A stretch of 64,000 bases of DNA from Bipolaris cookei (lineage: Eukaryota; Ascomycota; Dothideomycetes; Pleosporales; Pleosporaceae), in contig NRSV01000016.1 in assembly GCA_002286855.1 (NCBI GenBank), positions 62,001 to 126,000 on the forward strand. Direction: 5' to 3'. The translations under genes were made by a program, and so were the position numbers. The notes under the pieces were generated by a model. That model made no database searches. It was not told where the DNA came from and worked only from the letters and a program-made list of their open reading frames with translations. How positions within the stretch are numbered: the first letter of the stretch is position 1; the number at the start of each line of letters is the position of its first letter. This document shows positions 44,333-54,997 of this stretch, one piece after another.

Positions 44333-46827
44333 TTACTGTACAGAGTATTGCTTTGGTATACCAGGCGAGTAACTGTCCGCGATGGATGACTTCCGATCAC
44401 TTCCGTAGCCCGACTGCCAATCTGGAGAACCGTATGCAGAGCCCAAGCCGTCGGCACTCGTGACCGTCATGTTGTCAGACGTCGGCGAGTCGGATATGGT
44501 GAGCGAATTGAAAATGCCGCGCATCTCGCGCAAGTCCTCGGAGACTTGATCTTTTGGCGCCTGCGTGCGGTCCTTGATAAAGTCCTTGATTGAGCGAATG
44601 ATAGGGGGGCACTCTTCGTCGTCGGGGAGCCACCAGTCTGATGGTGGGGCCCCCATGGATTCAAGCATACGGTTACGGAGAACGTCAGAGTAGATATATC
44701 TAGAGCCATGTAAGCATAATGAACCATACGCCTGGACTACCTTGCAGGAACCAACAAGTCCTGACCTCTTGATGGGCAGGTTGTGCTTACCCTGATGCTT
44801 CAATCTTGGTAAATGTCCGACGGACCCACTGCATGGTCTTTTGATCCTTGGGCAAAAACAAAACGGCAATTGCAAAGCTGACTTGAGCCTCTAGTAGGGC
44901 GCCTGGAGGCGCTTCTGGATAAGCGCACATGGCCTCAAACATCTGTACTGCTTGATACGCCAATTTATTGTACTCGGGATCTATGGGCTGCTTCAACGCC
45001 ATCGACGACGATATGGCGTACATGAACTGGAGGCCCCATATGTCCATGAACAAAAAATTCGTCGTCCACAATGGCCCACCCCAAATGAGGTCTGGTTCGT
45101 AAGGATTGGTGATGTCGTCGGGATCCGGGGTTCCAGGGATGCTGTGAACCTTGTGGCTTGGATCCAGTAAAATCTGCGGAATGCTTTTCGGCAAGGATTC
45201 CATTCTTTCTTGAAGTGCGGGCAATTGAGTCATGAATTCTTGAGGACTGACCAGTCCTTTACCGGTCCTTGCAAAAAGATCATTCGAGTCCTTTGCTACT
45301 AACCGGGAATACGCAAAGCGCTCTTCGTATCGCATCCCCAAGTCGTCTGGGTTTTCCTTGACTTTTTGGACGTATGCTTCGTGGGCGGCCTCGTACCATT
45401 CCCGGCCCAATGTCGCCTCTCCGCCCGATTGGAAGCCAACGAATAGATCGAATCGAATGTACCAAAGAAGTACCTTGGACAAGAAATCTGACTTTGTGAT
45501 GCTCTGTGGTGTAAAGAGGCGTGTGAGCATGTCAAATGCAGCTTTCTGGTGGCCCATGAGATTGACCCAGTCACCAAGCATTTCCTAATATCCTATTAGA
45601 AGAGTGGCATCAGTCCGACAATGTTGTTCTTACCTCTATGCTTGCCAGCTGCAATATGGTCAAGAAAGTAGCAAGACCCTGCTTCTTGTTCTTCTCAATT
45701 GCTATGCGCAGACGTGAGACCGACTCATTGTAGAACTGGAGGAATGTAGATATGCGACCGTCGGGCTGGGACAGGGTATGGAAATATGCAGCATACCCCG
45801 CAACAGCATATTTGAGAGGCTCAAATTTCATAACCCAATGCATAAAATCGCCTTTGAGCCAGCCACGTGTGTCGCGCTTGAGGGAGTAGTGATGGACACT
45901 CATGTGGTTGCGGAAATAGTTGAGATAGAACTGGAGGTCTCGAGTCGAGCCCTGGGCGGGCTTCGCGGTTTGCGCACTTCCTTTCCGGGACAGTGATGGC
46001 CGTACAGTGGGCGGGACAGTGGATGAGGCCTCGGTCGATGGGGAGACACTCTGGTCGAGGCACGAGCCAGGGGTGTAAGATGAGTCACGGTTATCTTGGC
46101 TTCTTGACGTGTCGTCGTCGTCATAGTCGACGTAGTCTTCTTCCTCATCTTCGTCCCTTATGGAAGGCAGACGTTCCTTGGCATCTTCTTCACGGTCCTC
46201 GGGCGATGAAATGTTGTCGGCAGAGGAAGACTTTACCGATTTGGAGCCGCTGCGGATAGATTTCTGACTGGATTGTGAGTCGGGATAGATGCATTCGCGA
46301 CCTCCCTTGTGACACCCTGGTGAATGCTGTCAGAAATCAAGCCCTGTTTCAACGAGTCAGAGACAGAAGCAAACACTCACTCTCGCACACGGGGTGGTTT
46401 TCGTCACACTGCTACATGTCAATCGCGCTGGCCATTTGGAGCAAGTAGAGAGAAAGCCACATACCTTGACTCTACGCTGCCTGCAGGTAAAGCATCCGCT
46501 CCGTGTTCTGCGGTGCTTTACCTGCTCACCAGGCGCAGGTCGGCGACGCGCGCGACTGTTGGCAGCATGGACTGAGCCGATGGGGCCAGATGCATCATCA
46601 TACTGATCGGTATAACTGGGCTGGCCAGTGTTTTCGTATTGCACAAAAGGACCGGGAGCTCCTGGTTGGAAGGGGTTGTCTGGCATGGTCATGGGATAGG
46701 AGCCATGTCCGATTATCGTCTGCGGGGCATGCTGAATGTTGTTGTTGTTGTTGGGAATGGAGTTGTGGTCGATGTTGTAGTATTGGGGCGGGATATTGTG
46801 GCCTGGCGGGGGGTAGTATCCAGACAT
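44333..46827 (-). CDS. Zn2Cys6 fungal transcription factor
   Basis: Five exons on the minus strand: 46827-46465, 46408-46381, 46316-45634, 45584-44791, 44699-44333; 744 aa. Seen: a Pro/Asn/Tyr-rich N-terminus, a basic lead-in (RRRPAPGEQVKHRRTRSG), and a binuclear zinc cluster C-x2-C-x6-C-x6-C-x2-C-x6-C at residues 112-139, split over three exons, the middle one only 28 nt. Next come an acidic Ser-rich stretch (EDEEEDYVDYDDDD) and a long helical regulatory region (about 240-630) beginning DLQFYLNYFRNHMSVHHYSL, then a Ser-rich C-terminus. Family role: a sequence-specific nuclear regulator of the Gal4 type. I do not recognise the target pathway. The gene has a 5.4-kb upstream region with no other gene, typical of heavily regulated regulators. 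Confidence 0.9.
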
Positions 46828-47744
46828 ATCTTGTGAGGGACGAGGGGGAGAGGCTGCGCAGTGAGGGAGAGTGTAAGAGAAAGTGGTGGCAACGATGGAA
46901 GACTGGTGAGGATAGTGGTTGCAGGAAGAGGACCAACGTCATTCAGGTGCAAGGGTCCGAGGTTGATCGCCGTGTCAACGGGTGTGACAATGGCTCGGGC
47001 GTCAGGTACGGGAAAGTGAAAGGATATAGAAGTAGGAGCAGGCTTGCCGGAGCCGTGGGTTAGTCTAATGCAGGCTGATTTGGGCGCGTGGGTGCAGGCC
47101 CCCAGCTAGCAGCTAGGATAGGCGGTCCAACTACGTCTCCGGTAACCCTGAGTGATGGCCACACACGGGACCAGGTAGACTGTGCGACACCAGAAAAAGC
47201 TGGCGATGGAGGCATATGCAGTACCAATCTGGGACCAGAAAAAAAGGGGGGGCCAAGTGGAGGGTGGGGGAGAGAAACAGGGCGAAGAAGTGATGAGTGT
47301 TGGTAGAGAGGAAGCACAGCAGGGGGCGCAGGTTCAAGGTTGTGCAAGAGTGATAAACTGAGAAGACTGTATGAGAGATTTGAAAAAGAGAGAGAGAGGT
47401 CGGAGCTAGAGCGAAGAGGGCGGGGGAGCGAGACAGAGACAGACAGACAAGAGAGCCGGCCCGAGCGAGAGCAGAGGCGTGTGTCTAGTCCTGGGAAGAA
47501 GCAATGGTGTATGTCCAGGAAGGGATAGTCTGAGGTTCATCAAACGTCCGCATCTGAGAAGCCGGGGTGCAGTGAAGGGGAAAAAGCAAGCCCCAAGCCC
47601 ACTGCGCTGTCTCCAGGCCGCTGTGGGCCGTGTACGCAAACGCTTCCGCTTTCCGCGCAGCGCTGGAATCCCAGGACTGATCGCTCTGGGCCATTCTCAG
47701 GCCGTGCGAACAGGTCCACCCACCGACAGCGGCCACCTCAAGTC

Positions 47745-47786
47745 TGGGGGGAGGGTAGGGGAGGGCAGGGGAGGGCAGGGGAGGGC
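47745..47786 (+). repeat. GGGGAGGGCA tandem array (G-quadruplex candidate)
   Basis: At least three tandem copies of the 10-bp unit preceded by similar G-runs, about 0.9 kb upstream of the transcription-factor start. The runs of three or four G with short spacers meet the usual quadruplex pattern. Confidence 0.7.
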
Positions 47787-48360
47787 AACCACCGACGGAG
47801 CAGCCAAGGGGTCTGCCCGCTCCAAGCAATAAGTAGGCCCATGTACGTGTGAGTATGTAAGTACAGTTCATCAGATGCGGCCCATTTTGACACATCCCCG
47901 ACGGTGATCCCCGTCTGTCAGCCTATGGACTACGGTTAGAGCAGGGCATTTTTGTTAGGCGTGCAGCACGCCGCTGCTGCTACGGCTGCTGTCACGGCTG
48001 CTGCTGCTGATGCTACTACTACTACTACTGTGGGCGGGGCGGTAGGCGGGGCGGTGGGCGGCGTGGGTAATCAAGCCATGGAGCGAGCTATGGAGCAATT
48101 GCAAATCCAAGAGGGTCGAGGATCGCCTTTGCAGCAGACGGATCGAGCCAAGGGCACGACACAGCACCAAGGCGGACATGATATGCGCCAGCCCCAAATC
48201 CCAATCCACCATCAGGGTGGTGAGGGCGGCATGATGGGGCCCGCACCAAAAGGGACCCTCTCCCACCTCCCCCCTCCCCATTGCCCAAGTCAGCCGTGGG
48301 TGCGTGGCGTCGCCGCGATTGCGACGCGTGCTGCAGGTGGAGGTCCTCATCACAGTGGGT

Positions 48361-48409
48361 ATGGATGGATGGATGGATGGATGGATGGATGGATGGATGG
48401 ATGGATGGA
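48361..48409 (+). repeat. ATGG tetranucleotide microsatellite
   Basis: About twelve uninterrupted ATGG units; likely length-polymorphic between strains. Confidence 0.95.
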
Positions 48410-50221
48410 CATGGACTGGGTATGTAGGTAGGTAGAGATGCAGACATGTACATATGTACGTATAAACCGTATGCATACTAGGTAAGGCTGTGGTTGGATA
48501 TGGACAGGCATGGTACATGGAAGTAGGTAAGTAGTTACTAAGGACAGGTCGGCATGCATGCCATGAGCCCTTTGGCGTGGACCCCCACTGCTGGCCTGAA
48601 GTGGAGATTGGGCCGATGCAGAGCAATTGCCCGGCGGAAGGGCTTTAGACTTTCAAGCCTCATCAGTGTGTGTGGTTATAAAAAGACGGGTGGATATTGG
48701 AGCCACTGGGCCTGACTCAAACAGGGCGCGCGCGGGCGGGAGAAGGAGGGCTGCTTCGAGAAGGTGACAGCGCTGCCAACTACTAGCCACTCGCAGCGCT
48801 TTTACTACCACACAACCACACACTGTACACACATGATGATTACATACGTAGCCGTGAACTCTGGCCCGGAGCCCAATCCCGTGACGACCGTCAGACTGGG
48901 AACTGCTGCAGCTGACATACTTAGTGTGTATGTGTGTGTGTGTACTTGTGTACTTGTGTTGTAGCCGGTACATGCGTACATGTAGGCATGCGGCGAGAAC
49001 CAAGTGGCATGATGAGGATTCCGAATTGCCCACTCTGGCCAGCCTAGTGCAATTTGCGCGGCAGCACAGCGCCGAGTCGAGTAGATTCGAGCAGAGCAGA
49101 GCAGAGTGAATAGAGTATATCGATAGGAGAGTATACGTACTTAGTGTCGTCAGACCATGGGGAAGCTAGGGTGAGATATCGTCATGGGCCTGGTCTGGCT
49201 GGCTACCGACCAGGGCCAAAGAGCGACAGACAGAGAGAGCAGACGTCCATGTCACGTTCTGGCGCTAGTCCTGATGCGGCCGAGCAGCGGATGCCGCAAT
49301 GGCCGCTCCGCCTACCCCCTGAGTGGTCGAGTGCCGTGCGCCACGCATCATGGACACGGCATTGTCATTTGCAGCATGCAGTCAGTGTGCAGCGTCTGAC
49401 GGGCTCGACAAGTACCCTGTGCTGATGGTGCCCATCTTGCATGCCCCCAGCGACCGAGCGGCCGACCGGTCCAGCCTGGAAGCCTGCTGCTGCTGCTACG
49501 GCGCAAGAGGCGGGCGCATGGCGTCGCCACATGAAGCGCGTCACTGTCGGTGTGTGTGAGAAGGCCATAGTGTGGGTGATGAGTGGGTGGTGAGTGGTGT
49601 GTAATGGAGGTACTTAGTTACAAGTCGGAACACTCCAATTCCGCGGCTACGGCACAGTCAGCCCCACGTGTCGTCGACAGGGTCAGCCCTTCTTGCCCTC
49701 CCTCTCTCCAAGCACTTGGACCTGCACCACCCACAACCTCACACACACTCACTCCCCTACACCGGTCGACAAACAAGCAAACTCACTACCGAAAAAAACA
49801 ACTTTGTCCGCCTTTTCGGGACACCTGCAGGACCCCTTCTGTCTTCCTGCACACCAAGACCTGCCCGTCACATGTCTGCTGCCCAGGGCACCAAACGTCA
49901 TATTCCATCTGCCGTGCCATGGCCACTATCGACCCTTCTCCACTTTGTCTCACTCACCCAAGTCGCCGTCCGCGGACCGTCTCTGCGAACAAACTAACTG
50001 GCCAGAGCCCCGACAAAAGTCCACATGGCGGCTCTCCTTGGCCAGGCCCTTTTTTTTCCTGCCTGCTTGCAACCCAGAGCACTCCTGGAACCTCGCCATA
50101 AAATCCTTTGCTATTGACAATGGATCGCCCCCCCTCTCTGTTGACGTCCTTGTTTCCCAAATCAGCCTTTTGCAATTTCCGACGCGGCCCAAACCCGTAC
50201 TGACCGTGCCTTGTAGTATCG

Positions 50222-50243
50222 ATATATATATATATATATATAT
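50222..50243 (+). repeat. TA dinucleotide microsatellite
   Basis: About eleven alternating TA units following GATCG-like sequence. Confidence 0.9.
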
Positions 50244-51249
50244 GGGTGTGAATATACTATACATTTATAGAATGCTATGTCCACATTATCAAAAAAATTG
50301 GAGATTAAACTTCAAGTTTCCCACTAGCCCTGAATTAAGCAACCGTACTAGTATACGTATCTTTGCTATACCGACCAACCGGCCTGTCTTTTTGCCAAGA
50401 AACCAAGCAAAAACATGGTCCAAGTCGAAGGGGAAAAGGCCGCAAATAAACCCGGTCTACCTTTGAGCAGCCAGCGAATAATGGCTCTGATATTGTAATA
50501 TACTTACTACTATACATTATCAGGCAGGCAGGGTAGGACAGGTCAAGCAAGCAAGCAAGCAAACCCATTCAGCTGCACACTAGCGCACAAGCCAAGCAAA
50601 ATCAAAAAAGACTTTCGCTGCCTAAGGCATATTATAGCCACTTTACCCCATCAGCTTTAATATCAAAGAGTACACACTACACATTGATATCCTACTAGTC
50701 CAATCTACATACAGCCGCGCCCCCTCGCGCATTTTCATTGGTGCAAAAAAAACCCAGCGAGTCACCGAACAAGCGCAGGCAAGCGTCTTTGCCCAACCCA
50801 ACCCATCCCTCTCTCCCCCTGTCCTTGCCCTGTGCCTCGCCCCGATCACCACCAACCCCACCAACCCCACGTCATACCGTGTTCCTTGTAACATATGCAA
50901 TATACTCGATTGTCACCATCATCATCATCGTTATCGTACCATCCCCATATACTACTTACTGCATTCCACCTTCATAACCCCTTTTGTACCAAGTATCTCA
51001 AATTTCAAATCACAACAAGAATTAGTTAAGTGTGTGTTATTTTTGCTCCGCGGAAACGGAGACGGACAAGGAAAGCTAATGGGGTGTTAAATGAGGAAAG
51101 GGGGGGGGGGGAGGGAAACAGGCGCAAAACGGACGAAAGTATAGTTCGTTTATCCGTAGTGTAACACTTGTAAGAACTAGGTGGATTTGAGTTTTAAGTG
51201 AGTATGGATGCCAATAATCACAGTGAAATTTCAATGTCAGAGGGATAGC

Positions 51250-51320
51250 AAAGAAAGAAAGAAAGAAAGAAAGAAAGAAAAAAAGAGAGAGGGAGAGAGA
51301 GAGAGAGAGAAAGAAAGAAA
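51250..51320 (+). repeat. AAAG/GA purine microsatellite
   Basis: Seven or more AAAG units followed by GA units and three more AAAG units. Confidence 0.9.
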
Positions 51321-52236
51321 GGTAAGGGCAGGTAAATAGAACAAATAGGCAAGTCTAGTCCTTAACTATGAAAAAACAAAAAACACATCAACTCCTACCC
51401 GCTGCTTTCGAATTCTTTCGTGCTAGACTTTTCGACATTTCTTCGCCTTCCCCCCCCCGTTCCAACGACCGTTACTGCTACGTCAAGGTTGCAAACCAGA
51501 AACTTGCAAGGAAATTCGTTTCACATGCTTAAAGTGTCTCCCCATACACACACTGTTGCCTCTCTTCTCTCTTTCCTCCTCCTCCTCCACCACCACACCT
51601 CGCTATGTATTTCCCAAACAAAACCCAGAGATTCAAAAAAGAGAGAGATCACAAAAAAGTTACATACATACACGCCATATGTGTCCCTTTAACCATATGA
51701 TAGATGCCACGCCCATCCATGATGCCAGAAAATGCCGGTTCAAAAAAAAATCAAAATAACAATCGAGATTTTTCTGCAAAATTCGCATGCAGAAAAATTG
51801 GTAGAGACTCCATTCACTCCCTTTGCCCGTATATGTCAGGATGTAAAAGAAAAGAGAAGAAAGAGATGACACTCCAACGTATATGAAACCCTGCCAGGAA
51901 AATTTGCAAGTGGAGGGGGAAAAAAGAAACTTCATGTCTCACATCCCATCCAACCCCCCACATCTGTGACCAAACACAGACTTTGAACAAAATAGAGACA
52001 AGGGCTTGTTTGATAGGAAAGGGAAGAAACAGATGGGGATAAAGACAGAGAGACGATGAAAGGAGAGGTGGAAATAAAAAAGGGGGTATATGTCAAGAAT
52101 CTGAACAATCATGCACTCCCTCCCTCTCTTTTTCTCTCTCTCTCGTCATCGCAGACAGAGACACGTAAAGAAAGAGAGAGAGAGAGTGCACAAGTCCGGG
52201 CAAGTTATACTCTAGACGAAAGAATCTTTTAGCCCA

Positions 52237-54469
52237 TCATGCAGCTGCTTGCGGTAGCGACGGTGGAGGAGAAGGAGAGGAGGAAGCAGCACTAGGCGAG
52301 ACATCACTTTCCTTGCCCGTCTCGTGGACTCCCTCGCCGCGACATAGGGGACACGAGTTGCGTCCTGTAGTCAACCACTATAACACATTAGTCATCTTAT
52401 ATGCCAGACGTCAAAGGATATCCATGTCAACATACCTGGTCAATGCAGATCTTGTGAAACATGTGTTCGCACTTGATGAGTTTGCGTGCCTCTTCATCCG
52501 CTTCAAAATCGCACAGACAGACTAGACAGCGTGCTCCAGGCACGAGATCAATCGTCTCCTCGCCCTCGACCGCCTCGGCTACTAGCACACTGCCATTCGC
52601 CCGAATCCTGAGCAACCCCGGCGCTGAAGCTACATCCTCTTCACTTGCAACAGGCGGTTTTGCCGGTCCTAATATTGATGAAAGAAGCATCATATCTTCG
52701 TATGTTGGCGAGTCGGTGAAGAGGCTGGGCGTTGTCAGGATGGGGTGATTTTCGGGGTAGCTACCGCCCAGCACATAGATGATCCAACTCCGTGACCCTT
52801 CGCCAGGGTTATTGTCCGGCTCCACCACTCCTCTCCTCCGCGGCGCACCAGATCCGTATCGTGTAAAGTCGGATTCGCTCAGGCGACGGGGTCGTGCATT
52901 GCGCGGCTGTGTTTGCGGTTCTTCTTCGGTCGGCTCTAGAGTGGATCCGGCGCCTCTTGGAACAAAGCTGTTTCGCCGAGAGGGCGTGGCTGACTGGAGG
53001 ATAGGGGATGGAGGCGAGGTAGACGTATTTGGCGTGGTGGCACCCGAGGGGCCGGCGGAGAGATTCATGGTGGTTGCTGGTGTCGATGGAGGAGGTTGAG
53101 GTCCTGGGGGCGAGTCTGTGAGTGATGACCAAGGACGAGGGCGCTCTTGGGCATTTCCGCGGTGCTGTCTTTGAGCGTCGTGATTTGAGGGAAAGTTGAA
53201 GCCGCCCATGGATGCCCGGCGGTGGTGGCTGAAGCGAGTGCCGTTTTGTGGTGGCTGCAGGATGCTTGCGTCGCCGGGAGAGGTAGGAGGGGTAGGAAAG
53301 CTGGAGAGGGCATCGAGAAAGGGCGGTATGCTGGCGTCATCTTGTCCTGTCCCGCTGCCTGGCTGTATAGATCTGATGCCTACAATAATTATGGGCACCA
53401 TCCTGCCTTCGCCTTCTTCTTCGCCTTCCGATGCACCATTTGCGGAGCCGCTGCCATGGCTTCCGTCGTTGTCACTTCTTGTGCTGTCAGTAGCCGTGCC
53501 AAAGCGAAACATGCGGAAAAAGTTGAGCGGCGCCTGTCCCGCACCAGGAGTGTCGCCGGCAGCACCATCTTCATTGCCCCGCAGTGCTGATGCTATGCTG
53601 CCGTTTTGTAGTGACTGTAGAAACGTATCAAAAGTGCCATCTCGAGTGGCGGCCTGGTTGTCGTCACCCACGAGCGAGGCTGCAGTGGCGGCTGCGGCGA
53701 GTGAAAGCAGCCTGGAGAGCACATCGGCCTGATCCTCGCCCTGGCGCAACTGCTGGGCATTGTCCATGGTCTCGCCCTCCTGCCACAGCGAGCGTCTCCT
53801 GCGCTGGTGGCCGATCATGTTGCGTATGCGGCGCTGCGAGGGAATGATGCCCAGGGTGCGTCCGTCGCGCCGCAGCGGACTCAGAGGAGCCAGGGGGCGC
53901 TGGCGGTCGGCATCCGGACGGTCGGTGGGCGAGTTTGAGCGGAGCAGCTGGTCAAAGTCCAAGCCCAAGTCCGGGACCTGTACACGTGGAAGGGCCAGCC
54001 CTCGGTCGGTGGCGGCGTGCGGGAGGGCTGGGCGGGCGGGCGTGGAGGGCGAAGGAGCGTCTGGGGGCACTGAGGGCAAGATAGGCTCGGTGTCACGTGG
54101 GCGCAGTGAAGGGCGGGCATGCAGCAGGCCCGTCATGGAGCTGAGCGAGGAGCGCGCCCGATGCAAGCGCGAGCGCGAGCGGGAGGGCGGGGGCTCGCGG
54201 TGCTGGGGCGGGGGCTCGTTGTGGACATCGAGCCAGCCCAGGTGGGAAGACAGGCGGCGGGAGAAGCGTGCGTGGGAGGAGGCTGGCGGAGGTGGTGGTG
54301 AGGGGGCTCTGGAGAGGTCGTCGGGGCGAGTGGTGGTGGTCGTGTCCAAGTCGGTGACGGGCGGCAGCGAGGGCGAGGACGAGGCAAGCAGGCCAGGCGC
54401 CCACGAGCGCGGGCGTCGTCTGGGCCGGGAGGGGGCGTCAGTCGCGCCTCTGGAGTGTGCCTGGCCCAT
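52237..54469 (-). CDS. RING-H2 E3 ubiquitin ligase, predicted N-myristoylated
   Basis: Two exons, 54469-52436 and 52377-52237; 724 aa. Seen: an N-terminus MGQAHSRG that fits the N-myristoylation signal (Gly2, Ser6); about 600 residues of low-complexity Pro/Ser/Arg-rich sequence; then a RING finger starting near residue 648 with CLVCLCDF, KCEHMFHKICIDQ and, across the splice, WLTTGRNSCPLC, the C-x2-C...C-x-H-x2-H-x2-C...C-x2-C pattern of RING-H2 ligases. A short Ser/Pro tail follows. The intron (52378-52435, 58 nt) splits the RING between two zinc ligands. Role (inference from family): membrane-associated ubiquitin ligase, substrate unknown. The frame extends upstream to 54763, but that part is a translated GACA microsatellite, so 54469 is preferred. 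Confidence 0.88.
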
Positions 54470-54997
54470 TGTGCGAGGGCATCGGGCGGGGGAGAGATGG
54501 GGAGGGTGGCCGGAGCAGACAGCAGACAGACGGAGAGGCAGACAGACAGTTACGATGATCAGACAGACAGACAGATAGACCGACAGACAGACAGACACGC
54601 CAACCGACGGACAGTCCAGCCAGGCCGGCCACCGTCGTATGGCGCAGCAGCAGGGCGGGCTAAGCCCCAAGCAGCTTAGGGCATACCCGCCAGGCCTGCC
54701 TTTGTTCTGGCGGGCCAGCCATGAAACAGGTCGCGACAGCTTGACGCTGCTAAGAAACGACAATCTCCTGGGCCTGCTCGCACTCTCATCCTGTGCTGTC
54801 GTATCCTGCGCCTGCGCCTGCGCCTGCTCTCACCGCCTCGTCCGCGTCCACGTACCCGACTGCTGCTAGCAGAGTACTACACCTGGCTGCAGTGTCGCCG
54901 GGCAGGGGGTCCGCGCCTACGCCCGCCGCCTCAGTCGCCGCCCAGCCCGGCACCACCACCGCCACACAAACACCACGACCACAAACACCCATGCAAC
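54470..54997. promoter_or_regulatory. Divergent promoter region of RING ligase and RRN11-like gene
   Basis: 528 bp separate the two start codons. The half next to the RING gene is occupied by a GACA/CAGA microsatellite (about 54518-54600), which probably lies in its 5' UTR. Confidence 0.5.
54518..54600 (+). repeat. GACA/CAGA tetranucleotide microsatellite
   Basis: Interrupted GACA units just upstream of the RING ligase start. They keep a minus-strand frame open and could mislead gene predictors into a longer N-terminus. Confidence 0.9.

Larger units (their letters stand above)
46828..52236. other. 5.4-kb gene-free region upstream of the transcription factor
   Basis: No supported gene. Longer frames on both strands are products of simple-sequence DNA (poly-Ala/Thr, His/Ile-Pro-Ser, Thr/Pro). 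It holds GA-rich DNA at 47385-47460, a GGGGAGGGCA array at 47745-47786, an ATGG repeat at about 48361-48409, a GT tract at 48925-48960, a TA repeat at 50222-50243, an AAAG/GA tract at 51250-51320 and GA tracts near 52165-52185. It probably combines a long promoter/5' UTR of the Zn2Cys6 gene with the 3' flank of the RING gene. An unannotated non-coding transcript is possible. Confidence 0.5.

Noticed and set aside
47952..48626. Overlapping frames of 159 and 223 codons on opposite strands
   Set aside because: Composed of translated CTG/ACT and ATGG simple repeats; no motif, and both strands equally open.
49583..50466. Three overlapping plus-strand frames of 109-257 codons
   Set aside because: Pro/Ser/Thr/His low-complexity translation in different frames with no family resemblance; likely promoter or UTR DNA.
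51240..51320. Possible CRISPR-like or satellite array
   Set aside because: It is a plain AAAG/GA microsatellite; no spacer-repeat structure anywhere in this eukaryotic window.
53760..54578. 272-codon plus-strand frame antisense to the RING ligase
   Set aside because: Arg/Gly/Glu-rich reverse reading of a Pro/Ser/Ala-rich coding strand.
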